From Microstegium vimineum (lineage: Eukaryota > Streptophyta > Magnoliopsida > Poales > Poaceae), in assembly GCA_022036555.1 (NCBI GenBank), contig CM039119.1, positions 27,493,694 through 27,557,693 on the forward strand: a DNA stretch of 64,000 nt. The letters run 5' to 3'. Positions within the stretch are counted from its first letter, which is position 1. Every line of letters starts with the position of its first letter. The notes under the pieces are model-generated. The model was not told where the DNA came from and did not search any database. It was given only the letters and a program-made list of their open reading frames with translations. The position numbers and the translations under genes were made by a program. Of the stretch, positions 23,300 to 33,800 are shown piece by piece.

Positions 23300-24832
23300 A
23301 GGAGTCGTATGCCGCTAGACCGCTAAAGATGAGGAAGCAGTTTTCCACATGGGGGAAACCTTCCTCGTCGGCTCCCCCCGCGCCCTTTTACTCATCGTCG
23401 TCGGACTTCTTCTTCTTCGGTTCTCCCTGCTTTGGGAGCCCGACGGTGTAGAACTCCTTCATCGTGCCACAATCCCGGAGTGAGTGCTTAACCGGGAATC
23501 TATGATACAGGCAAGGGGCATACAACATCTTCTCAAAGTGGTTGGGGGCGCCATCATTGGCCCCCCGGCCTCCCTTGCGGCCTACGGCGGCCAGAAGGTT
23601 TCCCTCTCGATGTTGCTTGCCCTAACCCTTCTTCTTTGGCCGTTTGGAGGTGCCTTTGGTGGCATCCCCCTCCTCGCGCTTGGGCTCGCCACGGGGGAGG
23701 TCGAAGATGGCCCTGACGGCCTCTTCTCCTAAAGCGAAGTTGGTAGCAATGTCGAGGAGTTCCTTCGTGGTGCAAGGGCTCTTGCAGCCGAGCTCATACA
23801 CAAGATCCTTGTAGGACGTGCCTACAAGGAACACGCTGATGACGTCGGTGTCAGCAGTGGTGGGGAGCTCCGTGCACCAGTGAGAGAAGCACCGGATGAA
23901 GTCCCAGAGGGACTCATTCTTCGCTTGCTGGCAGCTGCGGATGTCCCAGGAGTTGCTAGGGCGCACGTAAGTGCCCTGGATGTTCCCGACAAAGACTTGC
24001 TTGAGGTTGGCCCAGTCGTGGATGTTGCATGACTGGAGGTGTTCGAGCCAGGCTCGCATAGAGTTTGACAAGAACAAAGGCAGGTTGCCGATGATGAACG
24101 TGTCATCGTCCACGCTGCCGGCCTGACAGGTCAGGCGGTAGTCATCAAGCCAAAGTTTAGGGTTGGTTTCCCCCGAGTATTTGGGGATGTTGGTGCATTG
24201 GCGGAAACACGGTGGGAACCGCGCATTCCGGATGTCGCAATTGAAGACACGGGGACTGGGCGGCTCGGGGCTGGTCCTCGCTGCTGTCGTAGAGCCCGCC
24301 ATGCTGGGGGTGGAAGCCGTAGTCTCTCCCCTTGTAGCGTGCATCGATGATGGCGCACGCGTCGTTGTCACGTTCGCCCCGGTGAGGAGTGCACGCGCGC
24401 GCCTGGCGTGGTTACAGACTCCTCCCTTCCATGGGGGACGTGTTGTGCCTAATGTTTGTCCTCAGGCGCGCGCAGTTGAGATGTAGAGCTCTCAGCCTGC
24501 TGCACCGTGGTGTGCTCGAGCAAAACACGTATCTCCTCACGGGCCTGACGTCCCTCGGGAGTCGAAGGTGCCGACATGTTTCCGAGGAGGATCGCCGCGG
24601 CGGCCAGGTTCTGGCTAGCTCAGGAAAAATTTGGAGGAGGGGGATGGCCTCCGTCATCCTTGATGATGTGCTGGTTCACGTCCCGCGCCCTTCGTCGAGA
24701 GGGACCGTGCTCGACGCGAGGCTCTCTCTCTTGCTTGAGGGCCTCCCGCTGTCGCGCGAGCTGCTCCTTCTCCTCGTCGAGCTCCCTATCATGCTCACGG
24801 AGCTGCGTGAGGAGGGAATGGGGCCGACCCAC
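23300..24832 (-). pseudogene. Gag of element E, interrupted
   Basis: The N-terminal part (24620-24832) is a charged coiled-coil-like stretch (EEKEQLARQREALKQE). A second block near 24550-24615 reads LGNMSAPSTPEGRE, as in element F gag. The core (23622-24371) has IPKYSGETNPKLWLDDYRLT, LPLFLSNSMRAWLEHL, and WDIRSCQQAKNESLWDFIR, all typical of Tat gag. A Cys/His region (CLYHRFPVKHSLRDC) follows near 23500, and the frame ends with HVENCFLIF at about 23325, where chromovirus I begins. There are stops after 24620 and near 23622 and at least one frame change. It forms the particle in functional relatives; here it is decayed. Confidence 0.78.
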
Positions 24833-25335
24833 AAAGGGCGGACTCCCCCCTGATGAGGAGGTGCAGACTGCTATCTGCGCGGAGAACGGCTAAACCCCGG
24901 CGAGACGAACGCAGCCGCCCTAGGGGTGGTGTCGCGTCACGTGGGTGTTCGCGAGGAGAGTCATGGCCATTCTCGTCAGAGTCGTCAGTCACAACGATGC
25001 CCTCTTGGCACATGAAACACTCTCACGACAGGTCGTACTCGTAATCCTCGGAGTCTGACGACTCAAGGAGGATGTCGCATCCACCGAGGAAGCACATAAG
25101 GCCTCTAGGTCTCGAAGACTGGAGAAGTCAGCGTCGCCCCACGCGTCGTCTGAATCGTCTGAGTACACGCTGGAGCCTGGGAGGAGCTCCGCCAGGACTG
25201 TAGGCGATGACTCAGACGGCGAGCGGAAGGCACACCGGGATCGGGGTCCGCCTTGCACTCCACGGGCAGTAGCGTAGTGATCCTGGTGACGACGGAATGC
25301 AGGGGGATTGGTCCCTTGAGAGGATGGTGTGGACC

Positions 25336-25587
25336 CTATGCTGAGAGGCACGATGCTGCCTTCGCGAACCGCGTCATAATGTTGACGAGGGAGAAGGGTA
25401 GATTGCGTGCCGTCCCCGCCGAGGGGCGCAACATGTGACCACCGCCGGCGAGGTTAGCCGAGACGTCGGGCGGGATGAGGGCCAAGTTGTAGCCCTCTCC
25501 CGTGCAGACGAAGTCCAAGCTCCCAAAGCAGATGTGGGAGCCCGACATGAAGCTGACATGCCTGCCGACCCCCTCGGGAAGGGTCAA
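25336..25587 (-). pseudogene. Leader frame of element E with FGSLDF motif
   Basis: An 84-codon minus frame starts about 95 bases after the primer site. It contains HICFGSLDFVCTGEGYNLAL, which matches leader frames of element F (WFGSLGFVSTDQG) and H (GFGSLDFQCTGQGVDL). It probably belongs to the N-terminal part of the gag polyprotein. Its function is unknown. Confidence 0.45.
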
Positions 25588-25681
25588 CTACGATTCGTAG
25601 GTCCTCGCCGCGTTGCACAAACCGAACGACAACGTGGGGGTGCGAGGGTGGTCGGCCATCCGATGCCCGATATGACGAGTT

Positions 25682-25700
25682 CCCCTACCTGGCACGCAAC
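25682..25700 (-). other. Primer binding site of element E
   Basis: On the minus strand it reads gttgcgtgccaggtagggg, abutting the LTR at 25701; it is the Tat-type site with one or two changes. Confidence 0.78.
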
Positions 25701-26897
25701 TGCCGATGTTTGGAAACCGGGCTCTCGACATCGACGAGTAAATTTATGACTACGCGTTTGGCATCGGATGGCGAGCTAGATGAACACAGATGATCTAGAC
25801 TGCTTCGGGCTAAATGTCCCTACGTCTAGTGTTCGGCGTTGCGCCGCTAGCTCCTTAATTATAGAAGGGGGGCTACAATGTTCGTGAGAGAGGAGGCAGA
25901 CCTCCATGTCTCTGTTGTGGGTGTGTGTGCGAGCGTGTTCTATCTAGTGTGTGTTGTGCGAGTGGGCAGAGGCAGAACCCTTGCCCTGGGGTCCCTGGTC
26001 TTCCCTTTATAGCTCAGGGGAAACCAGGTTATAGATCACCAGCAGAGGCCAGGCAGAGAGAAAGAGAGAGGAGAGGAGAGGGAGCCTAAGCTAATGGCAC
26101 CGTACACCCTTCTTTCCTATAGATTGAGCTTGTTCTGGCGCCGTAGATGGGCCGTAGTCGTCGACAACGTGCCCTTCCTGTAGAGTAAGGCCTCTGCCCT
26201 GTTCTTGAGCGGACGGCAACGACGTTCGTCCTATCCCTTGACCCCCTGTGAGAGGGACGCAACGGGAGTGTCGCGGGTACGCAACACAGCAGCGGGGGCT
26301 CCGCTCCCTATGCTTCACGCGTATCTGTTCCGGCATGGCGGGCGACGAGGTCTTTTCATACGGGAGCCTAGTAGACTCTTTTGCCCATGCCGGAGTGGTT
26401 GAGGGGGAGTGGGAAGCTTCCCTGTTCCCTTTTACCACGTTCCTTCTAGTGGTAGCCTCCCGTGGGATCGGCGAATACGAATAAGAGGAGGCGAGGTCGA
26501 TTGCATGGGGTGCACTTCATCCGACCCCAAGGGGTCGGGCAAGGCGAAGAAGGGTCGGAGCGATTCCTCTGGCCTTTGAGGACCGGAGAGGGTCGTCCGA
26601 CTGTCTGGTTGGTGGACCCGGCCCCTCGGGGGGTCGAGCAAGCGGGGGTTGCGGGTGGGACTGTAGTCCCGACCCCTCGGTGGGGTGGAAATAACTGTAC
26701 GCATCTCCGACCCCTAAGGGGTCGCGTGGGGCGGACATCCTGCGGGGCCGCGAGTGGCAGGAGCGCCGCTCGGGGAGGCCAATCCCCCGGCCCAGTTGTG
26801 CATGATGGGTTGTGTTGGTTCGTAAACTTATTTGGGCCTTTGGTCTATCTTAGGATGGGGGTCTTTTGTGGTACCCTGGTACATTTTGCCCCCGACA
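25701..26897 (-). repeat. Element E 5' LTR
   Basis: In its own orientation it starts TGTCGGGGGCAAAATGTACC (from 26897) and ends before the primer site at 25701, 1197 bp. It holds four imperfect palindromes of the form CGACCCC-N-GGGGTCG between 26522 and 26723. Only one LTR of E is in the window. Confidence 0.8.
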
Positions 26898-27190
26898 CAT
26901 CCTCTAGCTGAAAAATATGAGTTTTTCGATGTCTACCATTAGCAAGCAAGTGATAGTATTTTGTATTTGCATCTCCTTCTAAAAGATGTTTTACTTTGAC
27001 CCTTTGGTACCATTTTAGTTCTTTGTCTCTGCAAGCCTCTCATTTAGCACATGTTTTAGGTCTATTTCAGAATCACTAAGCAAGGTTGATTCTGCTTTTT
27101 TATCTAATTCATCAAGTTTATTCAAAATGGTTGTTTTTTTAAAGCATCACTCATATTTTTGCCCATCCTCAAAGGCACTGATGCAACCAT
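26898..27190 (-). pseudogene. LINE (L1-type) fragment, endonuclease-RT linker
   Basis: On the minus strand, from about 27140 to 26900, two frames read ILNKLDELDKKAESTLLSDS and then, after a frameshift near 27035, KELKWYQRVKVKHLLEGDAN followed by TKYYHLLANGRHRKTHIF. This is the conserved linker before the RT domain of plant L1-like non-LTR elements. The RT proper should continue to the left but is cut off exactly at the end of element E's LTR (26897). It is too short for a family name. Confidence 0.72.
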
Positions 27191-27527
27191 CTGATCTTGG
27201 CTTGTCACCTCTCAATGGGGGAGCCATTAACTAGTGATTATGGCATACATCCCAAACCATCTAAAAAAACATCTCTCACCAACCGACCCAATTCAAAATT
27301 TGAATTGTGGTTGGTAAGAAGAGGGTGGGCTATTTGTACAAAGTAATAGAGGCGTGTGATCAGAGATTTCTCTAGTCAAGACATGAACACTAGTATGTGG
27401 ATATTTACTTTTCCTTTTCTTTCCTTTTAATTTTTTTTAAATTTTATTATTTTATCTGCACAAAAGTAGTACCGATGTGTGTTACGCAGATTCAAAAACC
27501 ATTTGGTACACCTTTCTTTTTTAATAT
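27191..27527. other. Unassigned sequence between LINE fragment and MITE
   Basis: No clear feature. There is a short inverted phrase around 27290-27310 (caattcaaaatttgaattg) and a T-rich stretch near 27410-27450. Part may be a more decayed upstream portion of the LINE. Confidence 0.4.
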
Positions 27528-27611
27528 TTAGGGGTGTTTGGTTAGGGGCACTAAAAGAGTCCATGTCACATCGAATGTATACACACTAATTAGTAGTATT
27601 AAATATAGACT

Positions 27612-28990
27612 TGTCGGTGTTATGACCCGGGGGTCAAGACCACCAACGAGTAAATTTGTATATCGCGTGCTCCCTCCCTCAGACGTGATGCAAGATGGAC
27701 ACAAGGTTTATCCTGGTTCGGGCAGAGAAGGCCCTACGTCCAGCGGGGGAGGATGACTTGTATTATCTCGCACCCAAAATGTGCTCGTACAGGGCGTACA
27801 AGCTATGTTACACGGGGTTGCTCAGAGTGAGCCGCGGGTTGGCCACTCGAAGGGTCGATCGAGTGGCGGGGTGTGTATGCGTGGAGTGTGAAGGTCTGAA
27901 CTGAAGTCTCGGGGATTTCCGGAGACAGCCAGCGAAAGTCAGATCCGTCCGTCGGTCAGAGATCGGTCCCCCTATTCTACCTCGGCGTCCCCTTTTATAG
28001 ACCAAGGGAGGTCCGAGGGCACAGGGTACTAACTGTGGCAGCATGGGCAGCGTATCCGCGGCATAGTGTTGGCGGAGAGACGTTGAGCACTGTGGCGGTC
28101 ATGGCCTTCCCGTCCTTCTGGCGTCCCCGGTCGTGGTGGCAGTAGAAATCGTCGCGGCACGGCGTCCGCAGACGGGCGCGAATCCCACGGCTGAAGCGAG
28201 ACGGGGCGGATGGGACAGGCCCCATACTGGAGTTGTTGGAGAGAGGGGTCGAGCCCCCCGGTCGAGGGAGGGGTCAAGCCCTGCGTGGTTCTGTTGCATT
28301 CCTGAAGTCGTCATCGACGGCCGCACTGTTCACTTTCCGAGGGGTACTGCTGGAGTCCGTATTCGCGTAGTGGCGACAGTGGTGGCACAGTCGACAAGAA
28401 TCGGGGACTTGACGGGGAGTTGGCGGATTTGACAGCGGACGCGGGCGCCCATGTCGTTAGGTGGTTTCACTTTAACCCATGCCGGGAGCAGTTGGGTTAA
28501 TCGAGCCTCTCGTCCGAGGGTCGTCCGTCCGACCCCTGGTCCGTCGCTCATCGTCGAGGTAGGAGCCGGAGCAGAGACGGGGTCGAAGCAGAGACTGGGT
28601 CGGAGAGGTCGATGTAGAGGTCGGGGGGTCGTTCGTTCGACCCCTCGTCCGTCCTTCGTTCGTCGAGGTGGGAGCCGGGGGGTCGTTCGCTCGTCCCCTC
28701 GGTCCGTCATTTATCGTCGAGGTAGGAGCCGGGGGTCGTTCGCTCGCCCCCTCGGTCCGTCATTTTTCGTCGAGGTAGGAGCCAGGGGTCGTTCGCTCGC
28801 CCCCTCGGTCTGTCATTTTTCGTCGAAGTGGGCCGGCCCGCGACTTGTCGCCACAGACGGTGTAGGGGGGCCCTCCAGTGATGGGCCGTGCCTTACCGAG
28901 TAGTGGGCCGGTCCCTATCTTAAAATGGTTGCTATGTTTAGCGTTAATTTATCGAAGGGTTTAGGGTACCCCTTACCTTCGTACCCGACA
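27612..28990 (-). repeat. Element F 3' LTR (left copy)
   Basis: 1379 bp, written on the plus strand TGTCGGTGTT to ACCCGACA. It differs from the right copy by scattered substitutions and small indels. It contains a 52-58-bp minisatellite (28520-28833). Confidence 0.92.
28520..28833. repeat. Minisatellite in element F LTR
   Basis: About five units, each ending close to gtcgaggtaggagcc and containing gtcgttcgctcg then cccctcggtccgtc. Unit length is 52-58 bp; one non-repeat spacer lies at about 28571-28619. The same array is in the other LTR (about 43245-43555). Confidence 0.75.
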
Positions 28991-29002
28991 GTAGCCCCCG
29001 AG
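28991..29002 (-). other. Polypurine tract of element F
   Basis: On the minus strand it reads CTCGGGGGCTAC, directly before the 3' LTR. It is followed inward by a strong hairpin. Confidence 0.65.
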
Positions 29003-29205
29003 GCCCCAGAGGAGTGATTTAAAACTCCTCTGGGGGCTATGATACACGCTTTCTCGGAGGGAGTAAGGATTACCCGGAGGTTTTTGTCCTTGGCCTGCAG
29101 GGTTAGTGAGAGGTTCGACTCTCCGTGGGGTGCGCGCGAGTGCACCCCGCGGGGGTAGCCCCCGAGGCCCCAGAGGAGTGATTAAGAACTCCTCTGGGGC
29201 TATAA
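28999..29205. repeat. Two hairpin units beside the F 3' LTR
   Basis: At 28999-29040 and 29161-29204 the sequence ccccagaggagt is followed after a short A/T loop by its inverse, actcctctgggg. Each unit also starts with gtagcccccgagg, which contains the tract used as plus-strand primer at 28991-29002. Confidence 0.72.
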
Positions 29206-29295
29206 TATGTTGTATCGAGGGGTTTCTTTTAAGGATACCTAGAGACGTGGCACCCTGTCGAGGGGTCGATTCCATTCCTTTCCCTGAAAAGAGAA

Positions 29296-30450
29296 GTGTT
29301 CGAGGGCGGCTGTCGAACCCTACCGAGGGCCAGCCTTCACTCCCTTGAGCACCACTGGAGTCAGAGCGCCCCGCCCGAGAGGTCGACTCTGTCTTCCAGG
29401 TTGCGAGTTTTTCGACCCTCTTTCATCGAGGGGTGTCGTCCGTAGTCGGGTCCTCGAGCCCTTGAATGGCTAGGCCTTCACTACCTCATAGCGTCCTTCC
29501 CACGGATCCTTGCGTTTGGATTGTGGGGTGAAGAGCATCGCGCTATCCTCGTTAGGACGAGCCCGAAGTCCTCGATGAGCTGTTCTCGGGCATGAGTCCA
29601 TTAGGAATGGTGCCCAGTACGGGTAAAAATCCGAGTGAGAGCTCGTGCCCCATTCGATAGGGGTCGACTAGTGGCCCAGAGGCGCTCTCATTTTTATGTA
29701 AACCGTATGGCTTACTAAGCACGACCATGTGGATTACCAAGGTGCCAACCCCATTCGATAGGAGTTGGTGGCTCGATGCCTCCCAGCGGAGGGATCCTTA
29801 GGTATTCCTTGGTTATGCCTCGATATGTCCCAGAGAGCCTCGAGAGTTCGTTCTCGAGCTAGGGGCATGCGCCTGGCCTCCTCGGGACATCCCTGACTCG
29901 CGTACTCGAGGGCGGCTGTCGAACTCCGTTCATGGAGCCAGCCTTAGCTCCCTCAAGATTTGGGGGTGGACCGGAGTCCGTTAACCATGGGTCCTTCCTG
30001 ACCTCAGGTACTCGAGGGCGGCTGTCGAACCCTATGTAAGGGCCAGCCTTCGCTCCCTCAAGATTTGACGGATGGTTCGTCATCCGACGCTATCCTCGGG
30101 AGGAGGAGTCCTGCCTTGTGGACCGCCGAGGGGAAAAGCAGGTGATTGTAGTATTGAACTTGGGGACATACCTATGTTGGAGCTCTCGAGGGAGGCTATC
30201 GAACCCACGGACGGGCTAGCCTTTATCCCTTCGAGGCCGTGGAACGAACTGGAGTCAACGACCCGAGGCCTCGTCAGGCCTCGGGTACTCGAGGGGGGCT
30301 ATCGAGCCCGTTCGTGGGCCGGCCCTCGTCCCCTCGAGATTTTGGGGTGGACCGAAGTCCTAACCCGAGGTCATTTCTGGCCTCGGGTACTCGAGGGTAG
30401 CTGTCGAACCTTCTTTCGACGGCCAGCTCTCGCTGCCTCAAGATTCCTTA
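29296..30450. repeat. Array of about 100-bp units with internal dyad, element F
   Basis: Six units start close to ctcgagggcggctgtcgaac at about 29298, 29907, 30012, 30186, 30290 and 30388. Each continues, after a variable loop, with ggccagcctt...ctccctc, so GAGGG-n-GGCTG pairs with CAGCC-n-CCCTC. Several are followed by a phrase near ggtggaccggagtcc. The first unit is separated from the rest by about 0.6 kb of related but less regular sequence. Confidence 0.7.
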
Positions 30451-30659
30451 CCCTCGAAGATAACGCTTTCGGCCGCGCGCCTTTTTAGGCGATGTCCGTT
30501 CGGCGCAACAGTGGCGGTTGCAGGGTGGAGTGTGGCGCGGAGCCCGACGATGGGACGAAACGTCTTATCTAGGAGGAATATGAGGAAGGGGAGTACAGGC
30601 GCATTAAATGCAAAGATTCTCTTGCCTGTTTCGCCCGATTCGTCCGTTGGCCTCCCGCG

Positions 30660-30666
30660 TATAAGT
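30660..30666 (+). promoter_or_regulatory. Possible TATA box of the antisense gene in F
   Basis: TATAAGT stands 210 bases before the ATG of the antisense gene, preceded by GC-rich and followed by pyrimidine-rich sequence. This is position-based evidence only. Confidence 0.35.
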
Positions 30667-30869
30667 AGCGAAGGTGAGGAGTCGGGTGTTCTTTCCGCAC
30701 GCTTGCCTCCCTTGCCTCCTCGCCATCGTCTTCCCTGCCTCCTTCTCCTCGCCATTGCCTTAGGCGTCCCGCGAGCCGGAACTCTGCGCAAGCGAGAGAG
30801 AGAAAGGGAAGAGAGATAGGGAACGTACCTTGCGCCCCTAAGCCCGAGCGCACCACCATCCCTGATCCC

Positions 30870-33800
30870 ATGGCCAAGTTTAGCCTCGTCGGCCCCGATG
30901 ACTGGCCTGCGTCCTCGGTGACCGCCTCGCACCTGACGGGGTTGGTGGAGAGCGGCCTCCTCCGGCCTGTCATTTCGGCGGAGCGTCCGGAGTGGGTGCT
31001 GCCGTCGCCGGACCACGCCGAGCCCAATCCGCCGGAGGGGTACGTGGTGTCCTTCGAGATTTTCCACCGGGCGGGACTAAGCGCCCCTCCCGGCCGCTTT
31101 CTACGCGCGCTTCTCCACCACTACGGCGTGGAGCTTCAGCACCTCACCCCCAATGGCGTCTGCCAGGCGGCGGTCTTCGCCGTGGTGTGCGAATGCTACC
31201 TTGGGATCGAGCCCCACTGGGAGCTGTGGCTCCACATCTTCAAGGCAAGCATCTTCCACGCCTCGGTCGACAAGGGCGCCCGCCGGGTGGTCAGGGCCGG
31301 GTGCTGCTGCATCTCCGTCAAGCGAACGGGGTGCTGGATACCGGGGAAGTTGTCATCGAGCCACTCCGGATGGCACTCCGGGTGGTTCTACCTGAGGAAT
31401 GACGACGACCTGCTCCCGGCGTACACCGGGAGGATGATCGACGCGCAGCCAGACCGCTGGGGGTATGGCGTCCCGACGGACAAGCAGCAGCGCCTCGAGA
31501 ATCTGCTGGACGCGCTCAGGCGTCTGAAGGAGGGGGGACTCACGGCGGAGATTGTCGCGTCGGCGTTCCACCGGCGGTGGGTCGTGCCGCTGATGGCTCG
31601 ACCCCTCCGCATCGACGAGATGGGTCCGGGGGTCGACCTCTCGGGCTGTCGCCTCGCCGACGACGAACTGGCCCCGGATAGGGTGGTCCACCGCGTCCAC
31701 CGCTTCTTCGCGGGGTCGTTCGCCGCCAAGAACGTCGCAAAGATTCCCATGAAACCGGACGAGGGCTTCTTCGAGATGGTAAGATCCTCTCCTCCTGTTA
31801 GAGTCGTCGTGTTCGCCCTTTTCGTCTCTTTTACCCGCGTCTGACCGTCTCGCGTTCCGCAGGGGAACGTATCCTTCCGACCCTCGCCCCCGCCGGTGAA
31901 GGAGGACCGGGCCGCAAAGCTGGCGAGGCGGCTCCAGGCGGAGAAGAGGAAGACGGACAAGGACAAAGCCAAGAAGGCCACGGCTAAGAGGGCCCGGGAG
32001 AGAGAGGCGAGGAAGCAGCGCCGGGCCCGATAGAGGCGGGAGGGCCTCTCTGAGGAGTTACCGCCCTTGGAGGATGAGAACGAGGAGGAGGAGGACGAGG
32101 AGGAGGTGAACTGGAGCGATGTGGAGGAGGAGACGGCGCCTGAACAGGCGGCCGTTGAAACTGGCGGAGGGAAGGGGTCGACCTCGAGGCCGGCCCCTAC
32201 CGTCGAAGCTGAGCCACGGGGGAAGTGCCCCATGGCTTCTCGGGAAGAAGTGTCACGGCAGACGCGTGCGCAGACGTCGCGATCCTCGTCGGGGGGTCGA
32301 TCGAGCGAGCCCTCGACGCCTGCCGCGTCGAGCGCACGGGCGTCGGGCCCGTCGGCGCAGGTGGAGACCAGCAAGGGGACGACGGTGGCGCCGCCGGCCC
32401 CGGCCCAGGAGACGGTGCCGAGAGCCGCCTCGACCGCTGCCCCCGGGCGGTGGTGCTCAAGAGTTCGACCAGCCCGACGGTCGTCGGGCAGAAACGCCGG
32501 GCCCCAAGGGGGTAAGTCGCCTTCGAGGGCGTTGTCCGTATTTTTCTTTTTGTTGATAATGACCTGTGCTCATCGTTGCGCACGGGTCTCTTTCTCAGGT
32601 CGAAGCGCCCGCAGGGAGACGCTTCCTTCGCCCCCGCCAAGAAGCTGAAGGTGGGGGTCGCGGTCCAGGCAGCCACCGAGGCTGGTCCTGATGCTCCGCC
32701 CCCTTCGACGCTCCACACCCCGAGGCAGCATTGACGGCCAAGGCCCGGGAGGCAATGGAGCGGGGGACAGAGCAGGGTGCCTCGGTGTCCGCTCAGACGG
32801 CCGAGGAGACGGGCCTGCCCGCGGGGGTCACGAAAGCGACGGTCGCGGCGCCTGCGCGGCCGTCGGAAGGAGCTGCACCCGGCGCCCCTGGGGGTGTAGG
32901 GCCTTCGTCGACGGTGGTTGCGGCCGAGGTGGTGGAGGTGGTCGGGCCCCAGGCCCCCATGAACGAGGAGGAGGCTCCGGCTCACCCAACGCCTGGGCGT
33001 TGGCCCGAGGTCCTAGCTGCGCTGGAGGCTCGACTACGGCTCGAGCGTGAGGGCACGACTGCCGCCGCGCCCGAGGGCCCTTCGACGACGCCGGAGCTCG
33101 AGGCGGGGGGTCCGGTCGAGCGGCCCGAGGGGACGTCCGCGCCGGCGCAGGGCAGGATGCTGATGGAGTCCACCCCCGCCGAAGTGGACGAGATGGTGGC
33201 CGAGCTGGTGGGCTCGGCGGAGACGACCACCGTCGCGGCTCCTCGGGCAGAGCCGGAGGTGGCTCGGCCTCCCCTCGAGGCTGGGGGGTCGTTGTCTCGA
33301 GGTAAGCCATACTTCGACTTACTCGAGACGCAGTGGGTTTGCATTGCTAGGTGCTAATTTTTTTTAGAGTCTTTCACCGCGCAGGGCCGTTCTGCTGGTC
33401 GGGGCTTCCTTCGCCTGGTGGCGACGGCTCGGCGGGGCCGTCGACGTCCTCGCTGGGTGGCCCTGAGGACGGGAGAAGACAGGCGGAGGAGATCTCCCCC
33501 CTTTCCGCTTGGCGAGGGGAGGGCGATCTGCGTGGGGGTGTCACGGGGACGGTCGAAGAGAGGATCGCCGCCCGCAGCGTGGCCTGGGCCCAGGAGGTTC
33601 TCGATTTGGCGGACCCTCAAGACCCCGAGCGGCTTTTCCTCACGCTCGACGACCAGGCCGAGCTCCGACGGTGGGAGCACGTCGAGGAGTATCGGGCCTG
33701 GTTTGAGCACTCAGTACGTCGCGCTGCGGAGGTCGCCGCCACGGACATACGCCAGGGGATGGAGGTGGGTTTCGTTCTCCCTTAGATTATACTCGAATTA

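Larger units (their letters stand above)
23292..26897 (-). mobile_element. Element E: Tat-type element, 5' LTR to gag, cut by chromovirus I
   Basis: The 5' LTR is on the right (25701-26897), followed leftwards by a minus-strand primer site (25682-25700), leader frames and gag. Gag can be read to about 23300 and then stops where the 3' LTR of chromovirus I ends. The simplest reading is that I inserted into E's gag, so E's protease, pol and left LTR lie beyond the left edge of the window. On its right E adjoins a LINE fragment, into which it inserted. The right flank CATCC (26898-26902) should be one copy of its target duplication. Left boundary uncertain by about 15 bases. Confidence 0.8.

Noticed and set aside
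24163..24853. Plus-strand frames of 105-154 codons
   Set aside because: They are antisense shadows of the minus-strand gag of element E.
29296..30450. CRISPR-like spaced repeats
   Set aside because: Units are imperfect, unequally spaced and part of a plant LTR element; no Cas gene and not a prokaryotic genome.
31388..32374. 328-codon minus-strand open frame
   Set aside because: It overlaps exons 1-2 of the plus-strand antisense gene, which has matching splice sites and a recognised domain; this frame has only Ser/Arg/Ala-rich sequence.
32197..33344. Several long minus- and plus-strand frames rich in Pro, Arg and Ala
   Set aside because: They are compositional shadows of exons 2-3 of the antisense gene in F.
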